The notes under the pieces: model-generated
What the model was told of the DNA's origin: nothing
Database searches by the model: none
What the model saw: the letters and a program-made list of their open reading frames with translations, nothing else
Assembly: GCA_903876795.1 (NCBI GenBank)
Contig: CAIRBK010000050.1
Coordinates: 51,051 to 115,050, forward strand
Direction of reading: 5' to 3'
DNA from: an uncultured Verrucomicrobiota bacterium
Lineage (GTDB): Bacteria > Verrucomicrobiota > Verrucomicrobiia > Opitutales > Opitutaceae
DNA length: 64,000 nt
Shown here: one piece after another, positions 9,601 through 16,262 of the stretch
Position numbering within the stretch: the first letter of the stretch is position 1
Layout: each line of letters opens with the position of its first letter
Translations under genes and position numbers: made by a program

Positions 9601-11200
9601 CAAGAACGAAGAGCACGTCGGGCATGGCGGCGAGCATGGCGACGCGGCGCTGTTCGCTGTAGCGGAACTTGGTCTCGGCGCGAAGGCGCTCCTGGATGAG
9701 CTGGCCGTTGCGCAGGGTGAGGGCGAGGTTGTGGACGTAATCCACCTCGGGTTCGGACCAGGGCTGGGAGCATCCGCGTTTGATTTCCGTCCACGCGGCA
9801 AACGAAGAGCGGGGGGTGAGCCGTCCATCGTCGCCCAAGGAAACGGTTTGGCGGGGATCGCCGCCCCAGCGCAATTCACGGGCAGATTCGGGGCGGAAAA
9901 ACACCAGCCAGACTCTGGAGTTCGAGCCAAGGTTGGCCGCCAGGATGCCGGAAGCCGTGTTCGGCCACGGGAAATCGAGCTGGCGGGGCGCGTCCGGCAG
10001 GGCGACGTTGGATTTGTTTCCATGCCGGGTCTGCAACCAGGAAAACAGGAGGCGACAGCTTTCCCGGGACGGGCATTGGCCGATGAGGTCGGCGTCGTCC
10101 GGCCCAAGGAGAGCGGCCCCGTTGGCGGCAATGGGAGCGAGTATCGTCTCGGCCAGCGTGAGAAAAGTTTCCGCGGCGGTGTGCTGGCCGTTGAGTTGGA
10201 GCCCGGCGTGCACCACGTGGTTGCGGAGCGTGGCCTGCTGTAAGGAATGCTGCCGGCTGGTGATCGCGTCGATATGCACGCATGCGATCTCGGCGAGGGA
10301 GAGGGCGGTGTCGCGGTGCAGGGGCGGTATCCAGCGGGGGGTGTCGTGATGGCAGGCGACCAGGCCCCAAAGTTTCCCGTCAACGACCAGACTGATGACA
10401 AGGGTGGCCCGCACATCCATGTTGCGCAGGTATTGGAGATGGACAGGAGAGACGGACCTGGCGGAGCAGCCCGTGAGGTTGAGGGCGGCGGCCGAGGTGC
10501 CACCACTGGCACTCAAGAGCGGAACGGGGGTGTAATCGACGTCGGGAATCAGGCGTATCCGGTCGGAAAGATACAGTTCGCGCGCCTGCGCGGGGATGTC
10601 GGTCGCGGGATAATGCAGGCCGAGGTAGCGGATGCGGTTGCCCTGCCGCGATTCCGCGACGACCTCGCCATGCCAGTCCTCGTGGAACTTGTAGAGCATC
10701 ACGCGGTGGTAACCCAGCATACTCCGGAAGAGGGCGGCGGTGGTGCCAAGAAGCGTCTCGATCGTGGTGCTGCGGGAAAGCTGCAGCAGATCGGCGGGCG
10801 TGATCACGGGCGCGAGGTTGGCGGAATCGCGCTGCCCGCATGATTCGATCTGCACGCACCAGTTTTCGGACTGTTGATGACTGCTGGCGACCAGTTCGAT
10901 TTCCGGCTTGCCGGGAGGACGGAAAACGAGGGTGCGGCTCAGGCCGAGACCGCTGTGCGCATAGGTTTCGGAGTCGAGGCCGGGAATCAGGTCCTGGACG
11001 GGGATGCCCAGGGCGGCACCGGGTGTGATGCCAAGAATGTCCGCAAGGTTGGCGCTGGCGTAAACGACCTCGGGATGGCCGCGCCGGCCCGCGAGCAGGG
11101 CGGCGTAGGGCTGGATTTTCCCTGGATAGCGGATGGGCTCATCAGCGCACCGGGCGTGGAGTTCATCGAGACTGGGTTGGCGGGTGGGCTCTTCGGACAT
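6647..11200 (-). CDS. Bacteriophytochrome-type hybrid histidine kinase with five PAS domains and a receiver
   Basis: This is a light-sensing hybrid kinase of 1,517 residues. The N-terminal PAS/GAF/PHY photosensory core carries Cys18 in the position where bacteriophytochromes attach biliverdin (RCADEPIRYPGKIQP), the GAF motif PATDIPAQAR (198-207), SPVHLQYLRNM (251-261) and HH at 284-285, and the PHY tongue motif PRSSF (463-467). About five PAS domains follow (515-630, 640-760, 767-880, 890-1008, 1020-1140). Then come the phosphoacceptor box GGVAHDFNNYLASI (His1163), an HATPase with intact G-boxes (DTGPGIP, GSGLGLHVV) and a C-terminal receiver (LLLEDD, LLDITIKDGEGG). The usual IQPHG is IQPYA here. 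The ATG at 11200 is chosen because the preceding gene ends at 11214 and the sequence begins just before the conserved Cys. It is the last gene of the operon whose heme oxygenase would supply its chromophore. Confidence 0.93.
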   Translation of the reverse strand: MSEEPTRQPSLDELHARCADEPIRYPGKIQPYAALLAGRRGHPEVVYASANLADILGITPGAALGIPVQDLIPGLDSETYAHSGLGLSRTLVFRPPGKPEIELVASSHQQSENWCVQIESCGQRDSANLAPVITPADLLQLSRSTTIETLLGTTAALFRSMLGYHRVMLYKFHEDWHGEVVAESRQGNRIRYLGLHYPATDIPAQARELYLSDRIRLIPDVDYTPVPLLSASGGTSAAALNLTGCSARSVSPVHLQYLRNMDVRATLVISLVVDGKLWGLVACHHDTPRWIPPLHRDTALSLAEIACVHIDAITSRQHSLQQATLRNHVVHAGLQLNGQHTAAETFLTLAETILAPIAANGAALLGPDDADLIGQCPSRESCRLLFSWLQTRHGNKSNVALPDAPRQLDFPWPNTASGILAANLGSNSRVWLVFFRPESARELRWGGDPRQTVSLGDDGRLTPRSSFAAWTEIKRGCSQPWSEPEVDYVHNLALTLRNGQLIQERLRAETKFRYSEQRRVAMLAAMPDVLFVLDEDGIHLDAHIPAGAAAALPKAELLGKSIRTVLPAGVADEFFKSIALLQSGAKAEVKIHYTLALPDTGQCHYETRIVPSSPGQFLCIARDITERHLGEIALEEERTILRTILDDAFAGYWDFDLELGVAFYSPAYKAMLGYGEDEFPNHPDAWRTFAFPEDLAKADRSFARHVASRGETSFKERMRFRHKDGSTRYHLNSGRVISWGPEGEPLRVVGCKIDVTSLIETQEANSRLALVTQHTGDSVVFTDIERRITWVNDSFTRITGYASAEVVGRTPVFLQGPGSDPATLAAIHAALETKQRYQGELLNYARDGTPYWNQLDIVPHFSPDGKHIGFISVQADITEKKRAADLVERERRLFAVGPVAVLITGPDCGWPIEYVSANIRSLIGYSSEELTAPGFLYESLIHPADLAELIADTRERLFRKMLFFESSYRLRHHDGSYRWFYEFTLPEYAPDGTCVNIRSYLFDQTKLKQAQDDLRQRDAQVAAISMHVPGMLYEFRRSYGGGSCFSYASEGIRSIFALSPDDVRTDASPFFARVHPDDRSRLDDCISTAFLGHRDFEADFRIVHPERGIRWVHGSSSPRVLDDGNYVWDGYFFDITDRKLGEDETLRQGKRDAIERLAGGVAHDFNNYLASISLSAELIQSLPDVPANVLDLTNNLVGEIKAATHVARQLLAFTKDQPLHNEPILLVTFLRETTTFALRGSAVSAVIDVQDHGLTISSDPNLLKQILFNLLINARQAMKEKGSIFLDASSPRPDQIQLRLRDTGPGIPKNLGERIFEPYVTTKAAGSGLGLHVVHSLVERLNGHIKLETNSNTGAVFVITLPKKLGGVSSIKHPQNIDAPHETGRAITRILLLEDDTVQTRLLNEFFSRIGMEILSFKTGAALLAAAPGHRDQGNKLVCLLDITIKDGEGGLEITPALRQLLPEARIFLMSGYSEAWQDRGGSMTPFGVGFIAKPYTLADLGKMILAHPPPGFAESS

Positions 11201-11213
11201 GGTAACCGTGCGG

Positions 11214-11958
11214 TCAGGCCGAAGGCGGAATCGCTTCGGAAAAAAAGTCGATGACGATGGCCGTGGCATTGTCTCGGCCGCCGCGGACATTCGCAACATG
11301 GATGAGGGCCTGCGCGAAGCCGAGCGGGCTGGGCTGGGCGACGCTCAGGGCGGCGAGGTCGGTGGTGTCGAGGGCGCAGGTGACGCCGTCGCTGCAAAGG
11401 ATGATGCGGTCGCCCGGCGACACGGCGACGCGATGGGTTTCGCAGGAGAGAGGGGCCGACTGGCCGAGGTAGCGGTCGAGCGTGGCCGGCGGTAGAAAAC
11501 CGGCGGCGGGCGCGAGACCGACGACCACGACGGGGGGCGGGGCTGGTGTGCTCCGTGGTGAGGCGCACGACTTCGCCGGCGCGGCCGCGTTGAATGAAGG
11601 CGGCGCTGTCGCCGACGTGGGCGATTTCGCAGCATCCGGGGCCGATGCGCAGGAGCGTGAGCGTGGTGCCGATGCCCATGTGCCGGTGGATCACGCGGCC
11701 GAGCTGGCCGACGGCGTCGTGGCAGGCGGCGACGAGTTCGGCGAGCGGGCGGCCGGGATCGGCGGGCGGCGTGGCCTGCCGGATAAGACTGCGGATGGCG
11801 CATTCGCTGGCGCGTTCGCCGTAGGGCAGGCCGCCGATGCCGTCGGCGATGGCGAACAGGCCGCGGGGGACGTCGAGGAGGTAGCGGTCCTCGTTGGTTG
11901 CGCGCATGCGGCCCACGGTGGTGGCGGCCCCGGCGGAGGTTTGAACGGCGGAGTTCAA
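11214..11958 (-). CDS. PP2C-family Ser/Thr phosphatase, interrupted by an apparent +1 frameshift
   Basis: The encoded protein, about 247 residues, has the PP2C motifs in order: RMRATNEDRYLLD, LFAIADGIGG, GIGTTLTLLRI, HVGDSAAF, then, in a different frame, SPGDRIILCSDGVT and GGRDNATAIVI. The frame changes at a run of six G (11532-11537 on the plus strand); removing one base restores a continuous protein, so this is either a sequencing/assembly error or a real inactivation that would remove the C-terminal metal-binding Asp. The proposed start is a TTG (11958-11956) overlapping the stop of the upstream gene as TTGA, suggesting translational coupling. It is the natural antagonist of the Ser/Thr kinase at 16259-17998 in the same operon. 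Confidence 0.75.
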
Positions 11959-13085
11959 GGTTGGACGGCCCCCAAAAGGTTCCAGGCCTGGCGCAGGTCG
12001 CGGGTGTATTCGTCGAAGAAATCGGCGTAGCGCTGGATCTGGCTGAAGTCGGAGCCGAGGCTGACGGCGAGGGCGGCGTGCTGGAGGCGGAGGGCGTCGA
12101 TGGACTGGCCGGGGGTTTGACGGAGGGCCTGTTTGAGAATCGCGACCAGGGTGTGCCAGTCGAAGTTCTGGAGTTGGCTGGAGAGCCAGTCGGCGCCCTC
12201 GTCGGTGAGGGTGGCGGGGGCGGGCAGCGAGGAGAGCCACCAGGTGCAGAGCAACAGGGTGTCGGCCGGATTCACGCCCGGGGCGGGCAGTTGGAAGATC
12301 GCCTGGTTGAGCCGCAGGTAGAGCGTTTCGGTAATTTCGTGGCGGTCGATCAATTCATCGGGGGTGGCGTTGGCGGCGATCAGCCAGGGCTTCCCGCGCC
12401 GCGCCGCACGGGTCGTATGGCCGATGGCGTTTTGCTCGGCCGGGGGGATGGTTTGGAGCGACTGGGTGTAATAGACGGCGTCCTCGGGGGGGGGCACGTC
12501 GGGCGGGGCCGGATAATCGCGGAGGGAGGGCGCGAGCAGTGAGAGAAGTTCGGAGGGGAAGCGTCCGTCGGGCGTGACCAGGAAGAGCGGGCTGGCCCCG
12601 TCCTTGAGATGGTCGTCGAGAGACTGGAGGGTTTTGCCAAGGGCCTCCTGCCAGGCGAGGGTGTGCAAGACGCCTTTGCCCGCCGTCGAGGGGGAGTTCG
12701 CCTCGGGAGCGACGACGATGGACGAGCACAGGTCGATGATGGATTTTATGGAAAGAGGTTTCTCCAGAACGTGGCGGCAGCCGGTGTTGATGGCGGCGGT
12801 CCAGCGCTCGACGGTGAGGTTTCCCGAAAAGAGAATGCAGACGACGTCGGGGCGGCGGGCCTTGATGCGACTGATGAGCTCGACGCCGTTCATGCCGTCC
12901 ATCTGGTAATCGGTGAGGACTATTTTCACGCTGGGGATATCGGAGAGGGCGAGGGCTTCGGCGGGGGAGACGGTGGAGTGGACCTTGAAGAGGCCGGACA
13001 GGCCGAAGCAGAAGAGAGAGGCCAGCCTGGCCTCGTCATCCACGATGATGATCGCCGGCGTGAGGGTTGGGGATGGATCACTCAT
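11955..13085 (-). CDS. Response regulator with degenerate NtrC/AAA+-like output domain
   Basis: The N-terminal receiver is intact by eye: acidic pair in IIIVDDEAR, phospho-Asp in VLTDYQMDGMNG, LFSGN and the EKPLS lysine. The remaining 250 residues resemble a sigma54-activator AAA+ domain that has lost its key motifs: RRGKPWLIAANATPDELI matches the sensor-like region usually reading as xRIIAATN, and ETLYLRLNQAIFQLPAP matches the family's DLYYRLNVxxIxLPPL. No Walker A, GAFTGA loop or DNA-binding helix-turn-helix is seen. It therefore probably does not activate sigma54 transcription and may act as a protein-binding scaffold or phosphate sink. It overlaps the next upstream gene by 8 bp and the PP2C gene by 4 bp. 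Confidence 0.75.
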   Translation of the reverse strand: MSDPSPTLTPAIIIVDDEARLASLFCFGLSGLFKVHSTVSPAEALALSDIPSVKIVLTDYQMDGMNGVELISRIKARRPDVVCILFSGNLTVERWTAAINTGCRHVLEKPLSIKSIIDLCSSIVVAPEANSPSTAGKGVLHTLAWQEALGKTLQSLDDHLKDGASPLFLVTPDGRFPSELLSLLAPSLRDYPAPPDVPPPEDAVYYTQSLQTIPPAEQNAIGHTTRAARRGKPWLIAANATPDELIDRHEITETLYLRLNQAIFQLPAPGVNPADTLLLCTWWLSSLPAPATLTDEGADWLSSQLQNFDWHTLVAILKQALRQTPGQSIDALRLQHAALAVSLGSDFSQIQRYADFFDEYTRDLRQAWNLLGAVQP

Positions 13086-14244
13086 GGGTAGCGGCGGGGC
13101 AGCCTAAAGCGGAGAGCACGGTGGGGAGGAGAGCGGGAGGGACGCGGAGGGCGATTTTCTCGCGAAAGGCGCGGGCGGCGGTACGCTGGACAAATTCGTC
13201 GAAGCTGGCGGAGGCGCCGGCGGCTCTGAGGTTTCCGGGCACAGAACCGGAGCCGGCGGTGAGCGCGATCTGCTCAAGGGTGCGCCACAATTCGGAAAAC
13301 TGGCCGGGCCAGGAATGGGTGAGCAGGTGGTTGCGCACATCGTCCGGAAGCGGAAGGGGGGGCGCAGGCTGCAGGCTCGCGGTCGCCAGGACGGGCAGCC
13401 AGCGGGCGGTGTAGTGAGCGACGTCCGAGAGGCGCTGGCCGAGCGGGAGCAGGCTGAGAACGACGGCGCCGTCATCCTGCGCGGCGAGAGTTTCGCCGGC
13501 GTGGCAGTGAAGGATGGTTTGGTGCGGGGCGCAGGCCGGGGGGAGTTCCAACGAGCGGACCACGACGAGGCGCGCCGAGGCCGGAGGCGCCCCGGGGCCG
13601 AAGTGGATGTCGGCCTCCCGCCAGCCTCTCCTTGAGGCGATTTCCAGGGCGAGCAGGGTGAATTCGGAGCCGGCGGGGCCGTGGGCGATGAAGCGGGCGG
13701 CCTTCGGGCGGGCGTCGATTGTGCCGAGGATAATCTGGTTGGCGGAAGAGGCGGGTGACAGGTGCGCGGCCTTGAGCAGGGTCTGGGGCGGCGCGAAAGG
13801 CGCGGCGGTGGACTGGCCGTTGGTGGCGGTCAAGGCGGCGGCGGTTTTAAACCGGCCGATGAAGGGGGCGAAAAACGCGTCGAGTTGTTCGGGAGAGACG
13901 GGGAGCACAAGCGCCCCGTCCAGGCCGTGGGGAGCGGTCGTGAGCAGTCCGGCCAGATCGCAATACTCGAAGGCCGCGATCAGTGTCATCTCGGGGCGTT
14001 GCCGGCGGAGGAGACCGAGCCAGGCCAGCGCCGACGGCCCGGTGTCCAGATCAAGAACCGCGAACTCCGAAGACGCGAGAACGGGGTTGAGCGCCTCGCC
14101 TGTGGTCGGGGCGGTTTCGGTGAGATCGGCGAGGGCGAAGCCGTGCTTGCTCAAGAGTTCGAGGAGCTGTTCGCGAAGGTCCGACTCTGGCTTGCCGAGG
14201 AAAAGCACGCGATGGCAGGCGGAACGTGAGGAACCCGCAGTCAT
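13078..14244 (-). CDS. Degenerate NtrC-like protein (pseudo-receiver plus decayed AAA+ domain)
   Basis: This 388-residue protein has an N-terminal receiver-like fold (about 10-130) in which the acidic pair is replaced (LFLGKPES) and the conserved Lys is lost (LVLPVSPE), although an Asp remains in VLDLDTG. The central part keeps an echo of the AAA+ P-loop, ARFIAHGPAGSEFTLLALEIA, without the catalytic Gly-Lys, and the C-terminal segment HSWPGQFSELWRTLEQIAL matches the WPGNxRELxNxxE signature of NtrC-family proteins. It is thus a paralogue-like, enzymatically dead NtrC relative. Such pairs could form a hetero-oligomeric scaffold. It starts 10 bp after the preceding gene. Confidence 0.7.
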   Translation of the reverse strand: MTAGSSRSACHRVLFLGKPESDLREQLLELLSKHGFALADLTETAPTTGEALNPVLASSEFAVLDLDTGPSALAWLGLLRRQRPEMTLIAAFEYCDLAGLLTTAPHGLDGALVLPVSPEQLDAFFAPFIGRFKTAAALTATNGQSTAAPFAPPQTLLKAAHLSPASSANQIILGTIDARPKAARFIAHGPAGSEFTLLALEIASRRGWREADIHFGPGAPPASARLVVVRSLELPPACAPHQTILHCHAGETLAAQDDGAVVLSLLPLGQRLSDVAHYTARWLPVLATASLQPAPPLPLPDDVRNHLLTHSWPGQFSELWRTLEQIALTAGSGSVPGNLRAAGASASFDEFVQRTAARAFREKIALRVPPALLPTVLSALGCPAATHE

Positions 14245-14254
14245 TGTTATCGGG

Positions 14255-14923
14255 TCAGGCGGTGCTGATGAGCAGGGAATCGACGAGGGCGGCGGCGGGC
14301 GCGACGGATGCCGTGTCGTCCAGATGCAGGTAGCCGAAGACCTTGGAGGGCGTGCGCCACAGGAGGGCGGCGTGGCTGCCGGCAGCGAGGACCATGCGGC
14401 CGACCGGCAGATTTTGAGCCGTCAGGATCCGCGACAGGGGCGTGACCATCGAGATGAACCGGTTGAAACGCGCGGGATCGGGCGGCGGCACGATGGGTTT
14501 CCAAAGGCCGGTCACCGGATGGCGCAGGGCGCAGCCGCCGAATCCGCGGAGGGCCTTGATGCCGTGTTGCAGGGAAACAAAAGAGAGCGGCGGCTCGAAA
14601 TGCGACGGGGCGCGAGAGACAGGGAAATGCTTTTCGAGCGCGCCGGAAACGGCGCGGGTCTTCCCGTCGGCCAGCCAGCCGCAGGAATGGGGCTGGCGGA
14701 TAAACTCCAGTTCGTCGGGCCCGAGCGGGCGCAGCCAGAAGCCGCCGCCGGCGTCGAACCCGCCGAGGCCGGTCCACTCGTGCGGGGCGGCCCACATGCG
14801 GGCGGCGGCGGCGGCGGCGCGCGCGGTGTCGGCGCAGAGCGAGCGATCAAGATCGGCTGAAATGGGGCCGATGGCCTCCTTTGGATCGATGAAGAGGGAG
14901 TGGGCGGAACCGGGCGCGTACAT
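14255..14923 (-). CDS. Unknown 222-residue protein downstream of the bilin reductase
   Basis: I do not recognise this family. The protein is soluble, rich in Trp and Pro, with a conserved-looking core around GIKALRGFGGCALRHP and LWKPIVPPPDPARF. No signal peptide or membrane helix is seen. Its ATG shares one base with the stop codon of the bilin reductase gene (TGATG), so the two are translationally coupled and probably act together. Bilin delivery, such as a lyase or chaperone, is a guess from context only; it shows no CpcS, CpcT or CpcE motif that I can see. Confidence 0.7.
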   Translation of the reverse strand: MYAPGSAHSLFIDPKEAIGPISADLDRSLCADTARAAAAAARMWAAPHEWTGLGGFDAGGGFWLRPLGPDELEFIRQPHSCGWLADGKTRAVSGALEKHFPVSRAPSHFEPPLSFVSLQHGIKALRGFGGCALRHPVTGLWKPIVPPPDPARFNRFISMVTPLSRILTAQNLPVGRMVLAAGSHAALLWRTPSKVFGYLHLDDTASVAPAAALVDSLLISTA

Positions 14924-15630
14924 CAGGCAAAAAGGGCTTGGCTGAGAAAACGGTCGGTCCAGTCGGCACCGAAGGTACGGTGGAGAAAAGGGAGGCCGGG
15001 GCTGTTGAGGCGATGGTGGGTCTTGTATTCGGCCAGGGCGAGGGCGTGGGCGGCGCAGGCCGGTTTGTCGAGCCTGGGGGCGAGCGAACCGGCGGAGGAG
15101 AGGTTCCTCCAGACAAACGCGTGGCAGGCCAGCAGCGCCGCCATCCCGTCGGCGGATTCCGGACGGGTGAAAAAATCCAGGCCGGAGCGGCATTCCTCAT
15201 ACCAGCCCGGCGGATCGTCGGCGCGGGTGAGCCGGGGGAAAAAGGTGCGGGCGGACTCCATCGTCCTGCGCCAGAGGGTGGTGGCGTAGGGGTGCGGGGC
15301 CAGGGCCTTGGCGTCGATCACGCCGACGACGGGGCGGCGGCCAAACATCACGAACTCCATCGCATAGATTGGCAGCGCGCGGTCGGGCGCGGGGAAATGG
15401 AACAGGTTGATGATCTCGATGCGCGGGCCGTGGATATGCACGGAGCGGAGTTCCCCGCCTTCCGGGAGCCGGGCGAACAGGGCGGTGAAGCGCGTGTCGC
15501 CGCGGTGGTTGGAGGCGAACTCGTCGGGCAGGGCGATGGGTGCCCCGGCCGCCATGCGGACGGCATCTCGCGGCAGGCTGGTAAAGAGCGCGGCGGGAGG
15601 AACAAAAGCGTTGGCGGCAAGCGTGGTCAT
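14923..15630 (-). CDS. Ferredoxin-dependent bilin reductase homologue (PcyA/HY2 family, divergent active site)
   Basis: The family is recognised from the core IEIINLFHFPAPDRALPIY, colinear with the PcyA segment around its catalytic His88-Asp105, and from the C-terminal pattern YKTHHRLN...LHRTFGADWTDRFLSQALF, which matches the end of PcyA-type reductases. The length, 235 residues, fits the family. By ungapped alignment to Synechocystis PcyA from memory, His88 is Asn75, Asp105 is Glu92 and Glu76 is Ser63, so the catalytic set is altered. These enzymes reduce biliverdin to phycobilins with electrons from ferredoxin; heme oxygenase and a ferredoxin are in the same operon. The product cannot be predicted from sequence. 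It overlaps the upstream gene as ATGA and the downstream gene by one base. Confidence 0.85.
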   Translation of the reverse strand: MTTLAANAFVPPAALFTSLPRDAVRMAAGAPIALPDEFASNHRGDTRFTALFARLPEGGELRSVHIHGPRIEIINLFHFPAPDRALPIYAMEFVMFGRRPVVGVIDAKALAPHPYATTLWRRTMESARTFFPRLTRADDPPGWYEECRSGLDFFTRPESADGMAALLACHAFVWRNLSSAGSLAPRLDKPACAAHALALAEYKTHHRLNSPGLPFLHRTFGADWTDRFLSQALFA

Positions 15631-16262
15631 ACCAAGGGTGCGAGCGCGGGCAGCAGGCGGCCACCGGGCAAGGCGGCCAGGGTGGTCTGGGCCGACGACA
15701 ATTCATCGGCGGCGGGCACGTGGTCCGCGCTGAAATAGGCGGCGATGCCCGCCCAGGTTTCCGGCCGCAGAATCCCATCCTGGGCGAGGACCTGCATCAA
15801 GGCCTGCAACGGCGCTCCGGGGGGCGTGCTCAAGTCCCAAGCCAGGCCGATGCGATCGGCCAGCGTGAGCACGGGGGCGAGCGAGGCGGCCAGCGTGGCG
15901 TCAACGAGCACGATGCGGGGACCGGTGATGCGGGGATCATGGGCGAGGCGGCGCAGGGCGGCGAGCCAGACCGAGGCGTTCAGGGACTGGGCGGGAGCCA
16001 GGATGGCCGGTATCTGGAGCCTGGGCAGGCGCACGGCGAGATCGGCGGGGGCGGTCGACGGTCCGAGCAGGCCGGCGATGCCGGGGTAGGCGGCGGGGGT
16101 TTCCAAATCGAGGGAGTAGGCGAGAGCCGGCCGGTCGGAAACCTCGGCGATGATCGCGGGCTTGAAGCCGGGCCAGAGCGGCGAGTCGGGCTGAAGCAGG
16201 CTCGCAATGGAGGCATCGTTGAAAATCCAGATGTGGAGTGGCTGCCGGGCGTGGGTGTTCAT
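15627..16262 (-). CDS. Unknown 211-residue protein upstream of the bilin reductase
   Basis: I do not recognise this protein. It looks like a soluble alpha/beta protein with no signal peptide, membrane helix or cysteine cluster. The segment ITGPRIVLVDATLAAS is strand-like, followed by helices. ATGA overlaps link it both to the kinase gene upstream and to the bilin reductase downstream, so its product is probably made in step with them. Degenerate receiver-like folding is possible given the many decayed regulators in this operon, but there is no clear motif. Confidence 0.7.
   Translation of the reverse strand: MNTHARQPLHIWIFNDASIASLLQPDSPLWPGFKPAIIAEVSDRPALAYSLDLETPAAYPGIAGLLGPSTAPADLAVRLPRLQIPAILAPAQSLNASVWLAALRRLAHDPRITGPRIVLVDATLAASLAPVLTLADRIGLAWDLSTPPGAPLQALMQVLAQDGILRPETWAGIAAYFSADHVPAADELSSAQTTLAALPGGRLLPALAPLV

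Noticed and set aside
8687..10243. 518-codon plus-strand open frame
   Set aside because: It lies antisense to the phytochrome gene, is Gly/Glu-rich and resembles no protein; it results from the GC-rich codon bias.
10987..12240. 417-codon frame running through PP2C and into neighbouring genes
   Set aside because: Only its central part (11530-11958) encodes PP2C sequence; the ends are shadow frames caused by the frameshift.
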